From Actinobacillus delphinicola (GTDB taxonomy: Bacteria > Pseudomonadota > Gammaproteobacteria > Enterobacterales > Pasteurellaceae): a DNA stretch of 64,000 nucleotides. Made by a program: the position numbers and the translations under genes. Below are positions 8,958-17,593 of this stretch, one piece after another (position 1 is the stretch's first letter; every line of letters begins with the position of its first letter). The stretch spans positions 1,773,245-1,837,244 of the forward strand of contig NZ_LR134510.1 in assembly GCF_900638385.1 (NCBI RefSeq), in the 5' to 3' direction. Below the pieces are notes generated by a model. That model had not been told where the DNA came from. It made no database searches and saw nothing but the letters and a program-made list of their open reading frames with translations.

Positions 8958-9887
8958 CTACATTTCCTCAGTATCTGTATCACAACCTGTTTCACATTCT
9001 GATAAAATTTGAGGTTGTTCTACTGGCATAAGAGGATTCGGTCTATGCATTAGTTTTGCTAATAGATCTGCAATGCTATCTCGCATATCGGCACGTTTGA
9101 CAATCATATCTATTGCACCCTTATCTAATAAAAATTCTGCACGTTGAAAGCCTTCTGGCAATTTTTCACGAACTGTTTGTTCAATAACACGAGCACCAGC
9201 AAAACCAATTAAAGCCTTTGGTTCTGCGATAATAATATCGCCTAACATCGCATAACTTGCTGAAACACCACCAAATGTCGGATTAGTCAAAACAGAGATA
9301 AATGGTAAACCCGCCTCTTTTAATTTAGCAAGTACTGCACTCGTTTTCGCCATTTGCATAAGCGAGATAAGTGCCTCTTGCATACGCGCACCGCCACTTG
9401 CGGAGAAAGAAATTAATGGACAACCTAGTGTCATGGCCTCGTTTGCTGCAAGTACAAATTTAGCACCTACAACAGATCCCATTGAGCCACCCATAAAATT
9501 AAAGTTTGCGGCACATACGACAACAGGCATACCAAATAATGTACCTTTCATCACGATCAATGCATCTTTTTCACCTGTAGTTTTTTGAGCCTGAGCAATA
9601 CGCTCTTTATAGCGTTTTAAGTCTTTAAATTTAAGCACGTCTTTAGGTTCAAGATCTGCACCAATTTCTTGCGTACTATCTTTATCTAAAAATGCTAATA
9701 GTCGGGAGCGCGCATCAATTGCCATATGATGTCCGCATTTCGGGCAGACTTCTAAATGTCGGGTTAATTCATCACGATACAGAACTTGATCACATCCCGT
9801 ACATTTTGTCCAAATCCCCTCTGGAATATTTGCTTTTTTACCACTCGAGGAGGTTTGTTTACTAAAAATTCTGTCAATCCAGCTCAT
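8958..9887 (-). CDS. accD: Acetyl-CoA carboxylase carboxyltransferase subunit beta
   Basis: Carboxyltransferase subunit that, with AccA, moves CO2 from biotin to acetyl-CoA in the first step of fatty-acid synthesis. 309 residues, the usual size. The N-terminal zinc ribbon has Cys at 29, 32, 48 and 51; the crotonase-fold core follows with [11 protein letters not shown] and [12 protein letters not shown]. The C-terminus is an acidic tail. It lies 95 bases after usg and 9 bases before folC. Confidence 0.97.
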   Translation of the reverse strand: MSWIDRIFSKQTSSSGKKANIPEGIWTKCTGCDQVLYRDELTRHLEVCPKCGHHMAIDARSRLLAFLDKDSTQEIGADLEPKDVLKFKDLKRYKERIAQAQKTTGEKDALIVMKGTLFGMPVVVCAANFNFMGGSMGSVVGAKFVLAANEAMTLGCPLISFSASGGARMQEALISLMQMAKTSAVLAKLKEAGLPFISVLTNPTFGGVSASYAMLGDIIIAEPKALIGFAGARVIEQTVREKLPEGFQRAEFLLDKGAIDMIVKRADMRDSIADLLAKLMHRPNPLMPVEQPQILSECETGCDTDTEEM

Positions 9888-9982
9888 TATGCTTCCTTTA
9901 TTATGATAATGCGTTGAAAAAATGAAAAAATATTGCGTTATTAAAACACAAAAAGATAAATTAAGCGAATTTATATCACCAA

Positions 9983-10945
9983 TTAAAGTGACGTTGTCAC
10001 TCGTTCGGCCAATTCTAAGGTCATTTTAGCGATATCAAAACGTTGCTCATCAGCAATGCTCCAAAATTCAATACCACGTAGATGTTCTTGAATTTGGCAA
10101 ATGTGTAATTTTGCACTTTCTTCTTCATTTTCAGCTAATCCATTACTCACTGGTGTGACCAGTTTTTGGAGCTGAACATCAAACATTTCTTCGTCTTCCC
10201 ATAGATGTTTTAAAGATAGTGTAACATCAAGATCAAAATTCACTGTAATCATCTGTGCAAGTCCATAAAATACTGGAACTTGAACTTGGTGGAAAATCAC
10301 GTTATTCAATTCTGGGAAAATACGCTGTAACTGGGTTGGAACAGACAGTTTATATTTCGGGAATACATCAAACGCTAAACGTTGCTGATCTTCTTCTAGT
10401 GGTACTCCATTTAATAAACGTGCAGTTTGACCAACTAATTCTGTTACACATTCCTCATTAACATAAGAGGCTGGCAATAATGAAGTAATTACAACTTGTT
10501 GAATGCTTTGTGATTTTACCAATGAATCTAATGCAAGTGCGGCTTGAGTGACTTGTGCATCTGGTAGTGCGACAATATTTCGATAACGAATATGTTCAAT
10601 TTGCTCATCATTAATTGATGGCACAACCAATGGAATATCTTGTAAATTTGCACATACACCTAACATATCAATAACAATACAACCTTCATCTGCAGCTTTG
10701 GCAATAACAGGTGCTTGTTCTAATGTTGCAGCAAATAATACATAGTCAAACTCGCTCCATACAACATCTTCGACTGATACTTCTGGTACCGCTTTTTTAT
10801 GAAAGCGAAGATCTTTATCTTCATCAAAAGGTTTAAAAGTCACTGTTGTTAACTGTTCAACTTTTTGACCAAAATGATGGTGTTCCATAGCTTGTACTAC
10901 TTTTTCGGCTAATGCATATTCTGCAACAATCGCAACTTTTAACAT
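9983..10945 (-). CDS. usg: Usg-like aspartate-semialdehyde dehydrogenase homologue
   Basis: 320-residue protein of the Asd superfamily that matches the Usg/Asd-like proteins next to accD-folC in gammaproteobacteria. A Rossmann-like N-terminus ([16 protein letters not shown]) lacks the GxxGxxG nucleotide loop of true Asd. At the position of the catalytic Cys region I see [10 protein letters not shown], with no SGAG or CTT signature, so dehydrogenase activity is unlikely. The function of Usg is unknown. It ends at a GTGAC...GTCAC palindrome near 9988. Confidence 0.8.
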   Translation of the reverse strand: MLKVAIVAEYALAEKVVQAMEHHHFGQKVEQLTTVTFKPFDEDKDLRFHKKAVPEVSVEDVVWSEFDYVLFAATLEQAPVIAKAADEGCIVIDMLGVCANLQDIPLVVPSINDEQIEHIRYRNIVALPDAQVTQAALALDSLVKSQSIQQVVITSLLPASYVNEECVTELVGQTARLLNGVPLEEDQQRLAFDVFPKYKLSVPTQLQRIFPELNNVIFHQVQVPVFYGLAQMITVNFDLDVTLSLKHLWEDEEMFDVQLQKLVTPVSNGLAENEEESAKLHICQIQEHLRGIEFWSIADEQRFDIAKMTLELAERVTTSL

Positions 10946-10963
10946 ATTTATTTATCTCCAATG

Positions 10964-11000
10964 AAAAAACGCCGCCTATTTTACAAAAATATGACGGCGA
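10964..11000 (-). terminator. Terminator after the 2H phosphoesterase gene
   Basis: On the minus strand CGCCG (10995-10999) pairs with CGGCG (10970-10974), an inner TATTTT/AAAATA stem extends it, and a six-T run follows. It separates the aphA unit from usg. Confidence 0.65.
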
Positions 11001-11028
11001 TAGATAGGGAGAAATGGTGATCCTGCGG

Positions 11029-11679
11029 TTATTTTAACGGTTTATAGTAAATTACGGTTTTAGATTGTCCTAAATCATTCGCTTCCGTAATACCAATTCC
11101 TTTAATTTCACCTTTAAATGGCGTAAATGGATAATTGCGGAAAAATTGACTTAAATCAATCTTATTTACTGGTGTAGTTAATGTAATATGCGGATCAAAG
11201 TTGGCAAAGACATTCGGTGAACCATATTTTTTGAAACTCGCTGCTTTTTCTGGGATATTTTTTGCCCATGCAGGGATTTCAGCACTTGTATCACGAATAT
11301 CAACAAGTTGTTTGACAACACTATCAGAAAGTTTTTGTAATTCTGGTGATTTTTGTGCATCCATCATTAGCCAATATCCTGGTGTTGCATGTAATCCAGT
11401 AAATTGAACTTTAAATGGTGAAAATTGTGTTGCTACATTATCAACAACTTTTTTAATCTTAGGTAATGCCTCTTTTTGATATTCTGTAAGATACAATGTC
11501 ATATGTACAACATAACCTTCATTATAAAGGCTATTGATTCCCACGCCCTCAAGAGCGTGAGAAATTGTAGCAACATTGTTTTGTACCTTACTTCCAAAAT
11601 CAATGAATACATCGTATTGTGCAGCATTAACCGCTGGAATTGCTGATAATAAAGCGATTGTGGAAAGTAATTTTTTCAT
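11029..11679 (-). CDS. Periplasmic 2H phosphoesterase-superfamily protein
   Basis: 216 residues with a clear Sec signal peptide (MKKLLSTIALL..., cleavage after VNA, residue 19). Two HxT motifs, HMT at 59-61 and HIT at 164-166, sit about 105 residues apart in hydrophobic strands. This is the signature of the 2H superfamily (LigT/2'-5' RNA ligase-like, cyclic phosphodiesterases). These enzymes open cyclic phosphates or cut 2'-5' bonds. Export to the periplasm suggests an extracellular nucleotide substrate. It follows aphA by 28 bases on the same strand and is probably co-transcribed, which supports nucleotide scavenging. Exact substrate unknown. Confidence 0.8.
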   Translation of the reverse strand: MKKLLSTIALLSAIPAVNAAQYDVFIDFGSKVQNNVATISHALEGVGINSLYNEGYVVHMTLYLTEYQKEALPKIKKVVDNVATQFSPFKVQFTGLHATPGYWLMMDAQKSPELQKLSDSVVKQLVDIRDTSAEIPAWAKNIPEKAASFKKYGSPNVFANFDPHITLTTPVNKIDLSQFFRNYPFTPFKGEIKGIGITEANDLGQSKTVIYYKPLK

Positions 11680-11707
11680 ATCGTTGCCTACCTATTTTAA
11701 AGAGGGA

Positions 11708-12451
11708 TTACCAAGAAGAGTTGATAACTACTTCTTCACCATATCCACCATTTAAATTTTGTGGATTTGTTGATGATGCAGAACGTTGTACACGAATACC
11801 TCGGATTCCTGCTTCACGTGCTGCTAGAATATCGACATCTGAATCGCCATAATGTAGGCTTGAGCCAACTTTTTTGAGGTAATAAGTTTTATCAAATTTA
11901 TAACCATCACGTGGGGTATCAGATGTGTACCAAATCACTGGTGGATACGGCATATTGAAGTATTTTTGTAGAACTCTTGACGTTTCAGTTACTGTTCCAT
12001 TTTTGGCATCAGAACGAGGTGTACGTCCAGTAATAAATACAATTTTATCCCCACGTTTTAAGTGCATTGCGATAATTTTTTTCGCAGATTCTTTAGGAAT
12101 AGAAAGTTTATCAGCACTGTCTGCTATATAATCCCAGAATTTTTGAGAATGGAGTACTTCTTTTGGTGTGCTACCCCAACCCATTTCTTTACCAAAATCA
12201 AAACCATAATGGAAATAACTGCTGGAGAATACAAGTGTATCATCGATATCAAAGGTTACCGTCATAGGTTTCTGATCTTTAAGACTATTCTCAATATCTT
12301 TTACAGAAACAAAATGCACCGCTACTTGAGATGGTGCATTTGTGTAAAAACCTTGATTGGTATAAGGGACGTTAACCTTTGCATTGGCTGAAAAAGAAAC
12401 CGTCGTACCTAATGCTACTGCTAAAGCAAGTAACTTAATATTTTTATTCAT
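11708..12451 (-). CDS. aphA: Class B acid phosphatase
   Basis: Periplasmic HAD-superfamily phosphomonoesterase acting on nucleotides and other organic phosphates. 247 residues; signal peptide 1-24 (cleavage after SANA). The nucleophile motif DIDDT is at 68-72, followed by VFITGRTPR (motif 2) and HYGDSDVDI (motif 4). In Pasteurellaceae such enzymes can dephosphorylate NMN to nicotinamide riboside for NAD uptake; whether this one does is inference. A perfect CRP half-site pair lies 64 bases upstream of the start; E. coli aphA also responds to cAMP-CRP. Confidence 0.95.
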   Translation of the reverse strand: MNKNIKLLALAVALGTTVSFSANAKVNVPYTNQGFYTNAPSQVAVHFVSVKDIENSLKDQKPMTVTFDIDDTLVFSSSYFHYGFDFGKEMGWGSTPKEVLHSQKFWDYIADSADKLSIPKESAKKIIAMHLKRGDKIVFITGRTPRSDAKNGTVTETSRVLQKYFNMPYPPVIWYTSDTPRDGYKFDKTYYLKKVGSSLHYGDSDVDILAAREAGIRGIRVQRSASSTNPQNLNGGYGEEVVINSSW

Positions 12452-12514
12452 GGGGAACCCTCTTTGGTATGATTGATAATCTTTAATATTTTAAGAAAAA
12501 ATAACAAGTTACAC

Positions 12515-12530
12515 TGTGACGTAGATCACA
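12515..12530. promoter_or_regulatory. CRP (cAMP receptor protein) binding site upstream of aphA
   Basis: TGTGA-N6-TCACA, with both half-sites perfect and CGTAGA in the middle. It lies 64 bases before the aphA ATG in the gap between aphA and the adhesin region. It may also affect the plus-strand transcription unit proposed at 12618-12757. Confidence 0.75.
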
Positions 12531-12595
12531 TAATGTAATAAGGTAATGAATAAAAAGTTAAAAAAAATATTTTTTCTGACATAAATCAATAAATA

Positions 12596-12757
12596 TTAAC
12601 ATTACACTTTGCAAGGGTATTATTTTTTTATATCATGCACCCCATCAAGCGATGTATTAAACAGCTTGGTATTCATAAAGTTCCTAATCATTATAACTAG
12701 TTACTATAAATAAATAGCTAAACTACTTTCCTACCAGCCTGCGGGCTGGTTTTTTTT
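12596..12757 (+). ncRNA. Candidate small RNA between aphA and the TAA pseudogene
   Basis: A strong plus-strand terminator (stem 12733-12739 with 12744-12750, followed by seven T) has no plus-strand gene before it. About 110 bases upstream is a possible promoter, TTAACA (12596-12601), 16 bases, TATTAT (12618-12623). No convincing ORF lies between them. The T-run is on the plus strand only, so it cannot serve the minus-strand TAA remnant. A transcript of roughly 130 bases is predicted; nothing more about its role can be read. Confidence 0.4.
12733..12757 (+). terminator. Orphan plus-strand terminator
   Basis: ACCAGCC pairs with GGCTGGT around a TGCG loop and is followed by TTTTTTTC. It is the basis for the small-RNA candidate. 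Confidence 0.75.
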
Positions 12758-12826
12758 CTTTTTATCGGCATGTAAAAATGGGGCTCTTCCTTGAGTTCCC
12801 CCTCATCGCTAAAATTTAACGACTTT

Positions 12827-15800
12827 CTACCATTGATATCCAAATCCCATACCAGCACCAAAATTATGCTGCGTATCTTGTGTAATCGAACTTCTAATGA
12901 TCCACTTACCATTATCAGAAATTCGAGAAGCCCCGATAGAAATTGCTTGTTGATTACGATAACTTCCAATTGCTGCGCCAACAATACTTCGTCCTGCGGA
13001 GAATGGTTGTGGTAAGTTTGCTGCTGCAATAGCAGATGCACTTCCTGCATTCGATTCTTTCCGATTTTGCTTAATTTGATGACGCATATCACGAAGGGCC
13101 TTACCAATATCTCCTCCCATGCTGTTTTTTAGTGTATTGATTTCATTAGATAATACATTAAGTTGTTTTACATTCACGGCATCGGTTGGTGCTTTTCCTT
13201 CTGCAACATTTGATATCACGTTGCCCCCGTTATCAAGTCCCTTATCGGTAACAGAAACTTGTTTTCCATCGGCTGATTTTACTGTTACGCCATGATCATT
13301 AATCGTTGTTGAGCCTTGTTCTGGAGTATCTTGTATCGTAATTTGTTTTACATGGATATGATCACTTAAATTAATATTAATTTTTGTTTTCTCATCCTTT
13401 GTTTTCTCAATATGTGTTTGAATATTGCTACCATCCCCCAAGACTTCCACTGTAGAACCCAATGGATTATTTACGTAACCGCCAGTATCTGCGGAAAAAT
13501 CTAAGCCTTTAGCAGGTAGCGCTTCACCGTGTTTAATGTCAAGATACAGTTTTTTCAATTGACCAACTGTAGCTGCAGCATGCATATCTTTATAGGTTTC
13601 ACCAACATTCGTAATTACCTTGCCACCAGCATTAATCCCTTTTTCAGTCATAGATGGACCATTTTTAATATGAATGCCACTCAAATTCTCTAAATCATTC
13701 GCTAGCATAATATCAATCGCTGTATTACCATTTTGTTGGCTAACTTTTGTTTTGATATTTTCTCCGCTATATGCACTATCTGTTTTAGTACCCGCCCCCT
13801 TAATATCTATTTCACTACCAAGTTTATTGGTAACAGGACCACCCTCATTTCCGTTAAATTTCAATCCCTTATCGGTTAAGTCCGTTGTAGATTGATTGAT
13901 AGCTTTACTTACGACATTATCCAGTTGTCCTTTATTAACGGCATCATTTTTAGCACTTCCCGCAGCTACGTTATGAATCTGATTACCCCCGTTATCCAAA
14001 CCTTTTGAAGTAATTGATACAGGTTTGGTATCACTTCCAGCTGAAGGGGTAATAATAATGCCATTCGGATTAAGTGTAGTTTTCGCCCCACCAGCAGCAT
14101 CTTTTACAGTGATTTGTTTAAAATCAGGATTGTCTTTCATCATAATTTTTACTGTTCCATTTCCTTGGCTATTAGAATAAACCGTTGTAATGTTGGTAGA
14201 TGAATAATCCTTTTCTGATCCAGTTTCAGAGGCGCCAATAATGGATAATGCAGAACCTAAGTATTGCTGACCATTGGCTAAATTACGATTTGCATGAATA
14301 ATGAATCCTTTATTTAAAGTTGTAATAACATGATTAAGCGTATCCGTAAAATTACTGTCTTCTGTTTGTGGTTTTCCATTAATACCATAAATTTTATCGA
14401 ATTTAGGGGCGTCAAAACCGCTATTATCTGATTTCGGATGAATACCTAAAACTTGAGATAATGAGTGAATTTGACCACCATTAACTGCATCTGTTGAACC
14501 TGATTTTAAAGATCCATTATCTAATCCAGTAATAGATTTAACGGTAATATGAGAATTGAGTTTTACTTTAATATCCGTTTTAATGCCGTCTTTATCTGTT
14601 TGAGAAACAGTGGTGGTAATATTGCCACCATCTCCATGAATATCGACCTCACTGCCTAACTTATTGGTTACAGGATTTTTACCCTGTGCTGTTTCTGCCT
14701 TATCCGCTCCAAAACTTAATCCTTTATCATCGATAGCGTTAACTTGTTGCATCGCCTTTTTAATATCGCCAATGGTTGCCCCATTTTTAAGAACATTTCC
14801 TGTCGCTCTATCAATAGATTCGCCACCCAATCCGCTTGCGACATTTTTAATTTGGTTACCGCCATTATCTAAACCACCTGAGGTAATGGATACTGGTTGT
14901 GCTTTTGGATTAGCCTTGGTATCTGGTGCAATAGTGACACCTTTTGGATTAATCACAGTGTCTGGTTTACTTGTACCATCACCAACAGTCACTTGTTTAA
15001 ATTGTGGTTGATCTTTCATTTAAATCAGAACAGTACCATTTCCGTGAGCATCTTTTGTATAAACAGTTGTTAAATTGTCAGCTGAATAGGTGACACCTGA
15101 TATGGCTTTTTGACCAATAATATTAAGGGTTGAACCAAGGTATTGTTGACCATCTTTCGTTCCTTGCCCCAAAGTATTACCATTGATAATAAAGCCTTTG
15201 TTTAATGCATTAGTAACATTACCAATCGCATTTTTGTAATCGGTTGGTGCTATACCCACTTTTCCATCTGGTTGGGTAATCGGAGTAAATTTCGGTGTTT
15301 CAAAACCTGTTCCATTTTTGTCTGGGCTTAAACCTAACGTTTTACCTAATGAATCAATTTGACTACCATTCACTGCATCTTTTGAATCTGGTGTAATTTT
15401 ACCAGGGGCAACGTTCGTAATGACTTTATTACCTGCATCAATACCACTTTTCGTCATAGATGGACCGCTTATGATATGAACTCCATCTAGTCCTTTTAAG
15501 TCCTTATCAACTGATACAGTATAGGTATGTTGTCCTGTCGTTTTATCTTCAGTCTCTTTTACTGTGACGTTGTCACCTTGAGCAACGATTGTACCTAAAC
15601 TAGTAATAACTTTCTTGCCTGCTGGTGTGATATTCGATAAGTTTTTGTCTGCGGCATTATCGATTTTCGCTTTCGTATCCTTATTAAGTTGGATGGTGAC
15701 ATCATTACCACTTGCACTAGTAGTAATATCTTCATCTCCCGCAATCTTAAAGTTTAAACCGCCTTTTTGATCAAGTTTTTCAGCGGTTGTAGCACCTGTA

Positions 15801-17490
15801 TTACCCGTTAACGTGATGGTATTGTTTTGAAGTGGTGATAAAGCATGTTTTAGATCGCCAATCGTTGCACCATTGCTACTCGGCGCATCTGTTAATGTTT
15901 TTCCTTTCGGAATGCCATTTGCTACATTTTTAATTTGATTTCCGCCATTATCTAAACCACCCGAAGTAATGAATACTGGTTGTGCTTGAGGGTTCGTTTT
16001 TGTATCAGGTGTAATGGTGACACCTTGTTGATTAATCACTGTGTTAGGTTTATTGGTACCATTACCTAAAGTAATTTGTTGAAATTGCGGTTTTTGTTTC
16101 ATTTTTACCGTAATGGTCCCTACGCCTTGAGGATTTTGTGAATAAACCGTTGTCAAATTCTGAGTAGAATAATCTTTCTGAATATCGCCATTGGCTGGAT
16201 TAGCAATAATATTGATACTAGAACCAAGATATTGACCATTTGTTGTCGTTCCGCTTTGATTTTCATTACCGTAAACATTTAAGCCGAGCACAATCAGATC
16301 TTTTAATTGTGCAACATTGACCGCGTCTGTATCTTTTGAACCTGCGGCAACATGAGTAATTTGACGGTAGATTGTTTTTTCACTATTTTTAGCCCCTACG
16401 GAAACTGCCCCTACATTTGCAGTAGAAAGAAAGGCATTGGTATCTGGTGTTATTGGTTTTTTTACCCTTTAAAGAAAGCGGATTAAATCCTTTTATACCT
16501 CCTGCGGTATCGGCATTAGATCCTGAACCAATCGCAATTCCCCCTGACGTGCTTACTAAGGCAGAATCACCTAATGCAATTCCATTTTTATGATTAACAA
16601 TTGCATTATGCCCAATTGCCACGCCCCCATTATCGTTAGAATTTTTTGCTATTATCAAGATTGACTTTTGCGCCTGACCCTATACTTAATGAAGCAATAC
16701 CATTTGCTTGAGTCGCATTACCAATTGCAATACTTTCCATTTGCGACCATGCGGAAGCCCCCATAGCAATCGCTGATGGACCAGCTGCCGTGCTACTATG
16801 CCCAATCGATATAGCTTGCCCAGTATGAGATGTTGTACTATCAGGTATAGTAATTGCATTTACCCCAATGGTGATATCATAAGGATTTACTGCCCCCGCT
16901 TTTACATTCCCCATACCGTGATTAGTTTTATTAGCATCTGGCGCACCACCAAATTCTGGATCAAGCCCTGAAGGTTGATTAGGATTATTCGTATTAACGT
17001 AAATATAAGTTGGAATGACGGCCGCAACCCCACGCAATTGGGCCACATTAACTGCATCCGTATTTGTTGAACCCGCCGCAACGTGTGTGATTTGTCGAGT
17101 ATATTCTTCTTCTGGTCCATAAGCCGTGCCAAGCCATTTATGATATTTATCAGTATTTGGATCTTTAGGATTATCACCTGTTGTAGCTTGTCCTACGCCA
17201 CCAACAGAAATTGCCCCCTTGTGTATTCGGCAGTATGTTGTATCGCTTTCATGTCAGATAACGACCCTAGACCGAAAACTTGTCCTTTCATCGGATCGAT
17301 ATTTTGATTTATCACACCATTTAGCACAGATATTTTACTTGCTGGGCGATCACCAACTTTTGCATTTGTCCAATCAACAGGGAGTCCCGCACGATCGGCA
17401 ATAGAAAATGCACCTAATGCACCTAATGCTACGCCACCTTGTGGTGCTACTATAGATCCTGTACCGGTAATATTCCTTGATTTTAGAAGA
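12827..17490 (-). pseudogene. Degenerate trimeric autotransporter adhesin
   Basis: A TAA reading of about 1550 codons, broken in several places. The 5' end at about 17490 enters in mid-protein (NITGTGSIVAPQGG) with no ATG, ESPR or signal peptide, so it is truncated. Then come a -1 shift at a G-run (about 17213-17217), a +1 shift in an A6 run (16642-16647, seen as T on the plus strand), a +1 shift in an A7 run (16457-16463) and an in-frame TAA at 15020-15022 where related modules have a Lys codon. The rest is intact: YadA-like head repeats, three QYLGS/NLTTVY stalk modules, HIM-type DAVN motifs and a C-terminal YadA anchor ending FGYQW. It may act as a silent sequence reservoir for the two intact TAA genes. 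Confidence 0.9.
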
Positions 17491-17538
17491 ATCCTATTTC
17501 AATTTTTGTTATTTATTTATATATATTAAAAAGAAAAA

Positions 17539-17570
17539 AGCCTTAATTATCATTTTAGACAATTAAGGCT
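17539..17570 (-). terminator. Terminator of the 976-residue TAA gene
   Basis: A 10-base stem (AGCCTTAATT 17539-17548 with AATTAAGGCT 17561-17570) is followed on the minus strand by a T-rich stretch. Confidence 0.8.
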
Positions 17571-17593
17571 CTTTGTTTTAACAGACAAGAGAA

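Noticed and set aside
12718..13107. A 129-codon minus-strand frame over the end of the TAA remnant
   Set aside because: It overlaps the true TAA frame, which encodes the conserved membrane anchor; its own translation looks like nothing known.
12827..17490. All frameshifts in the TAA remnant being sequencing errors
   Set aside because: Three shifts plus a nonsense codon and a missing 5' end fall in one gene, while the 15-kb neighbour with similar A-runs is intact. A genuine pseudogene is more likely, although the two A-run shifts alone could be read errors.
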